A stretch of DNA of 64,000 nucleotides from [Eubacterium] yurii subsp. margaretiae ATCC 43715 (lineage in GTDB: Bacteria > Bacillota > Clostridia > Peptostreptococcales > Filifactoraceae): positions 1,650,967-1,714,966 of the forward strand of contig GL405246.1 in assembly GCA_000146855.1 (NCBI GenBank), read 5' to 3'. Positions 63,926-64,000 of this stretch are shown one piece after another. How positions within the stretch are numbered: position 1 is the stretch's first letter; the number at the start of each line of letters is the position of its first letter. Below the pieces are notes generated by a model. The model ran no database searches, was not told the DNA's origin, and was given only the letters and a program-made list of their open reading frames with translations. The position numbers were made by a program, and so were the translations under genes.

Positions 63926-64000
63926 CTCAACTTTCCCCACTAAAATTATTACAATTTTCTTTGAAATTAAAATATTTTTAGATTTTTTAATACACTTTTT
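63925..64000. repeat. Second copy of the troA/troB MITE family (left end, cut by window)
   Basis: ACTCAACTTTCCCCACTAAA matches 24659 onward closely, and similarity continues for about 75 bp to the window edge (GATTTTTTAATACA). Confidence 0.6.

Larger units (their letters stand above)
63571..64000. other. Intergenic region at the end of the window, repeat-rich
   Basis: Contains a solo subfamily 1 end (about 63778-63805), a degenerate subfamily 3 copy (63814-63925) and the left end of the second MITE family (63925-64000). No ORF. Confidence 0.5.

Overview
The window looks like chromosomal DNA of a low-GC, anaerobic, Gram-positive bacterium, most likely a member of the Clostridia (Peptostreptococcales/Tissierellales type). 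The grounds are the strong AT bias, the AGGAGG-type ribosome-binding sites and the gene content: [FeFe]-hydrogenase maturation (HydE, HydG, HydF), an anaerobic ribonucleotide reductase activase, an acyl-CoA dehydrogenase, SpoIID/LytB, YycH/YycI-like proteins and many lipoproteins. I see no rRNA, tRNA or CRISPR array.

Layout. 1-5.1 kb: the start of an acyl-CoA dehydrogenase, then four paralogous lipoprotein genes in a row. 5.5-8.9 kb: ruvB, a SpoIID/LytB protein and queA in one operon. 9-18 kb (minus strand): YycI/YycH-like proteins, nrdG, recD2, an unknown protein and a large secreted glycerophosphodiesterase-like protein. 18-27.5 kb: dnaE, a TroABCD-type metal transporter and rho. 27.5-31.5 kb: pilB-pilT-pilC. 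32.2-36.4 kb: a hydrogenase-maturation operon (TM1266-like regulator, hydE, hydG, hydF) behind a leader with an internal terminator. 36-44.8 kb: a secreted transglutaminase-like protein, a class V aminotransferase, PhoH, a PfkB kinase, two secreted proteins, a mini-rubredoxin and a TfoX-domain protein.

44.8-52.9 kb is the most interesting stretch. It holds a minus-strand cassette of a TerB-N/TerB-C protein, a BrxD-like P-loop ATPase, an Lhr-like DEAD/DEAH helicase and an Lsa/Vga-like ABC-F protein. The genes are tightly or translationally coupled except for one gap that contains a MITE-like repeat, and the cassette is flanked by more copies of such repeats. I read it as a candidate DNA-surveillance/anti-phage module with a ribosome-protection gene attached.

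53-58 kb: efp, a cyclase-family hydrolase, zwf, gnd and tsaE. 58.3-64 kb is a decaying accessory region: an ABC exporter split by a one-base frameshift, an IS-like end, a possible oriT, a small helical protein, an amidase-like secreted protein that has lost its C-terminal catalytic half, a frameshifted secreted-peptide gene and a subtilase-propeptide-only ORF.

Throughout, short AT-rich intergenic repeats with terminal inverted repeats recur between genes, including inside functional units (troA/troB, gnd/zwf, ATPase/helicase). All functional calls come from reading the translations; no database search was run.
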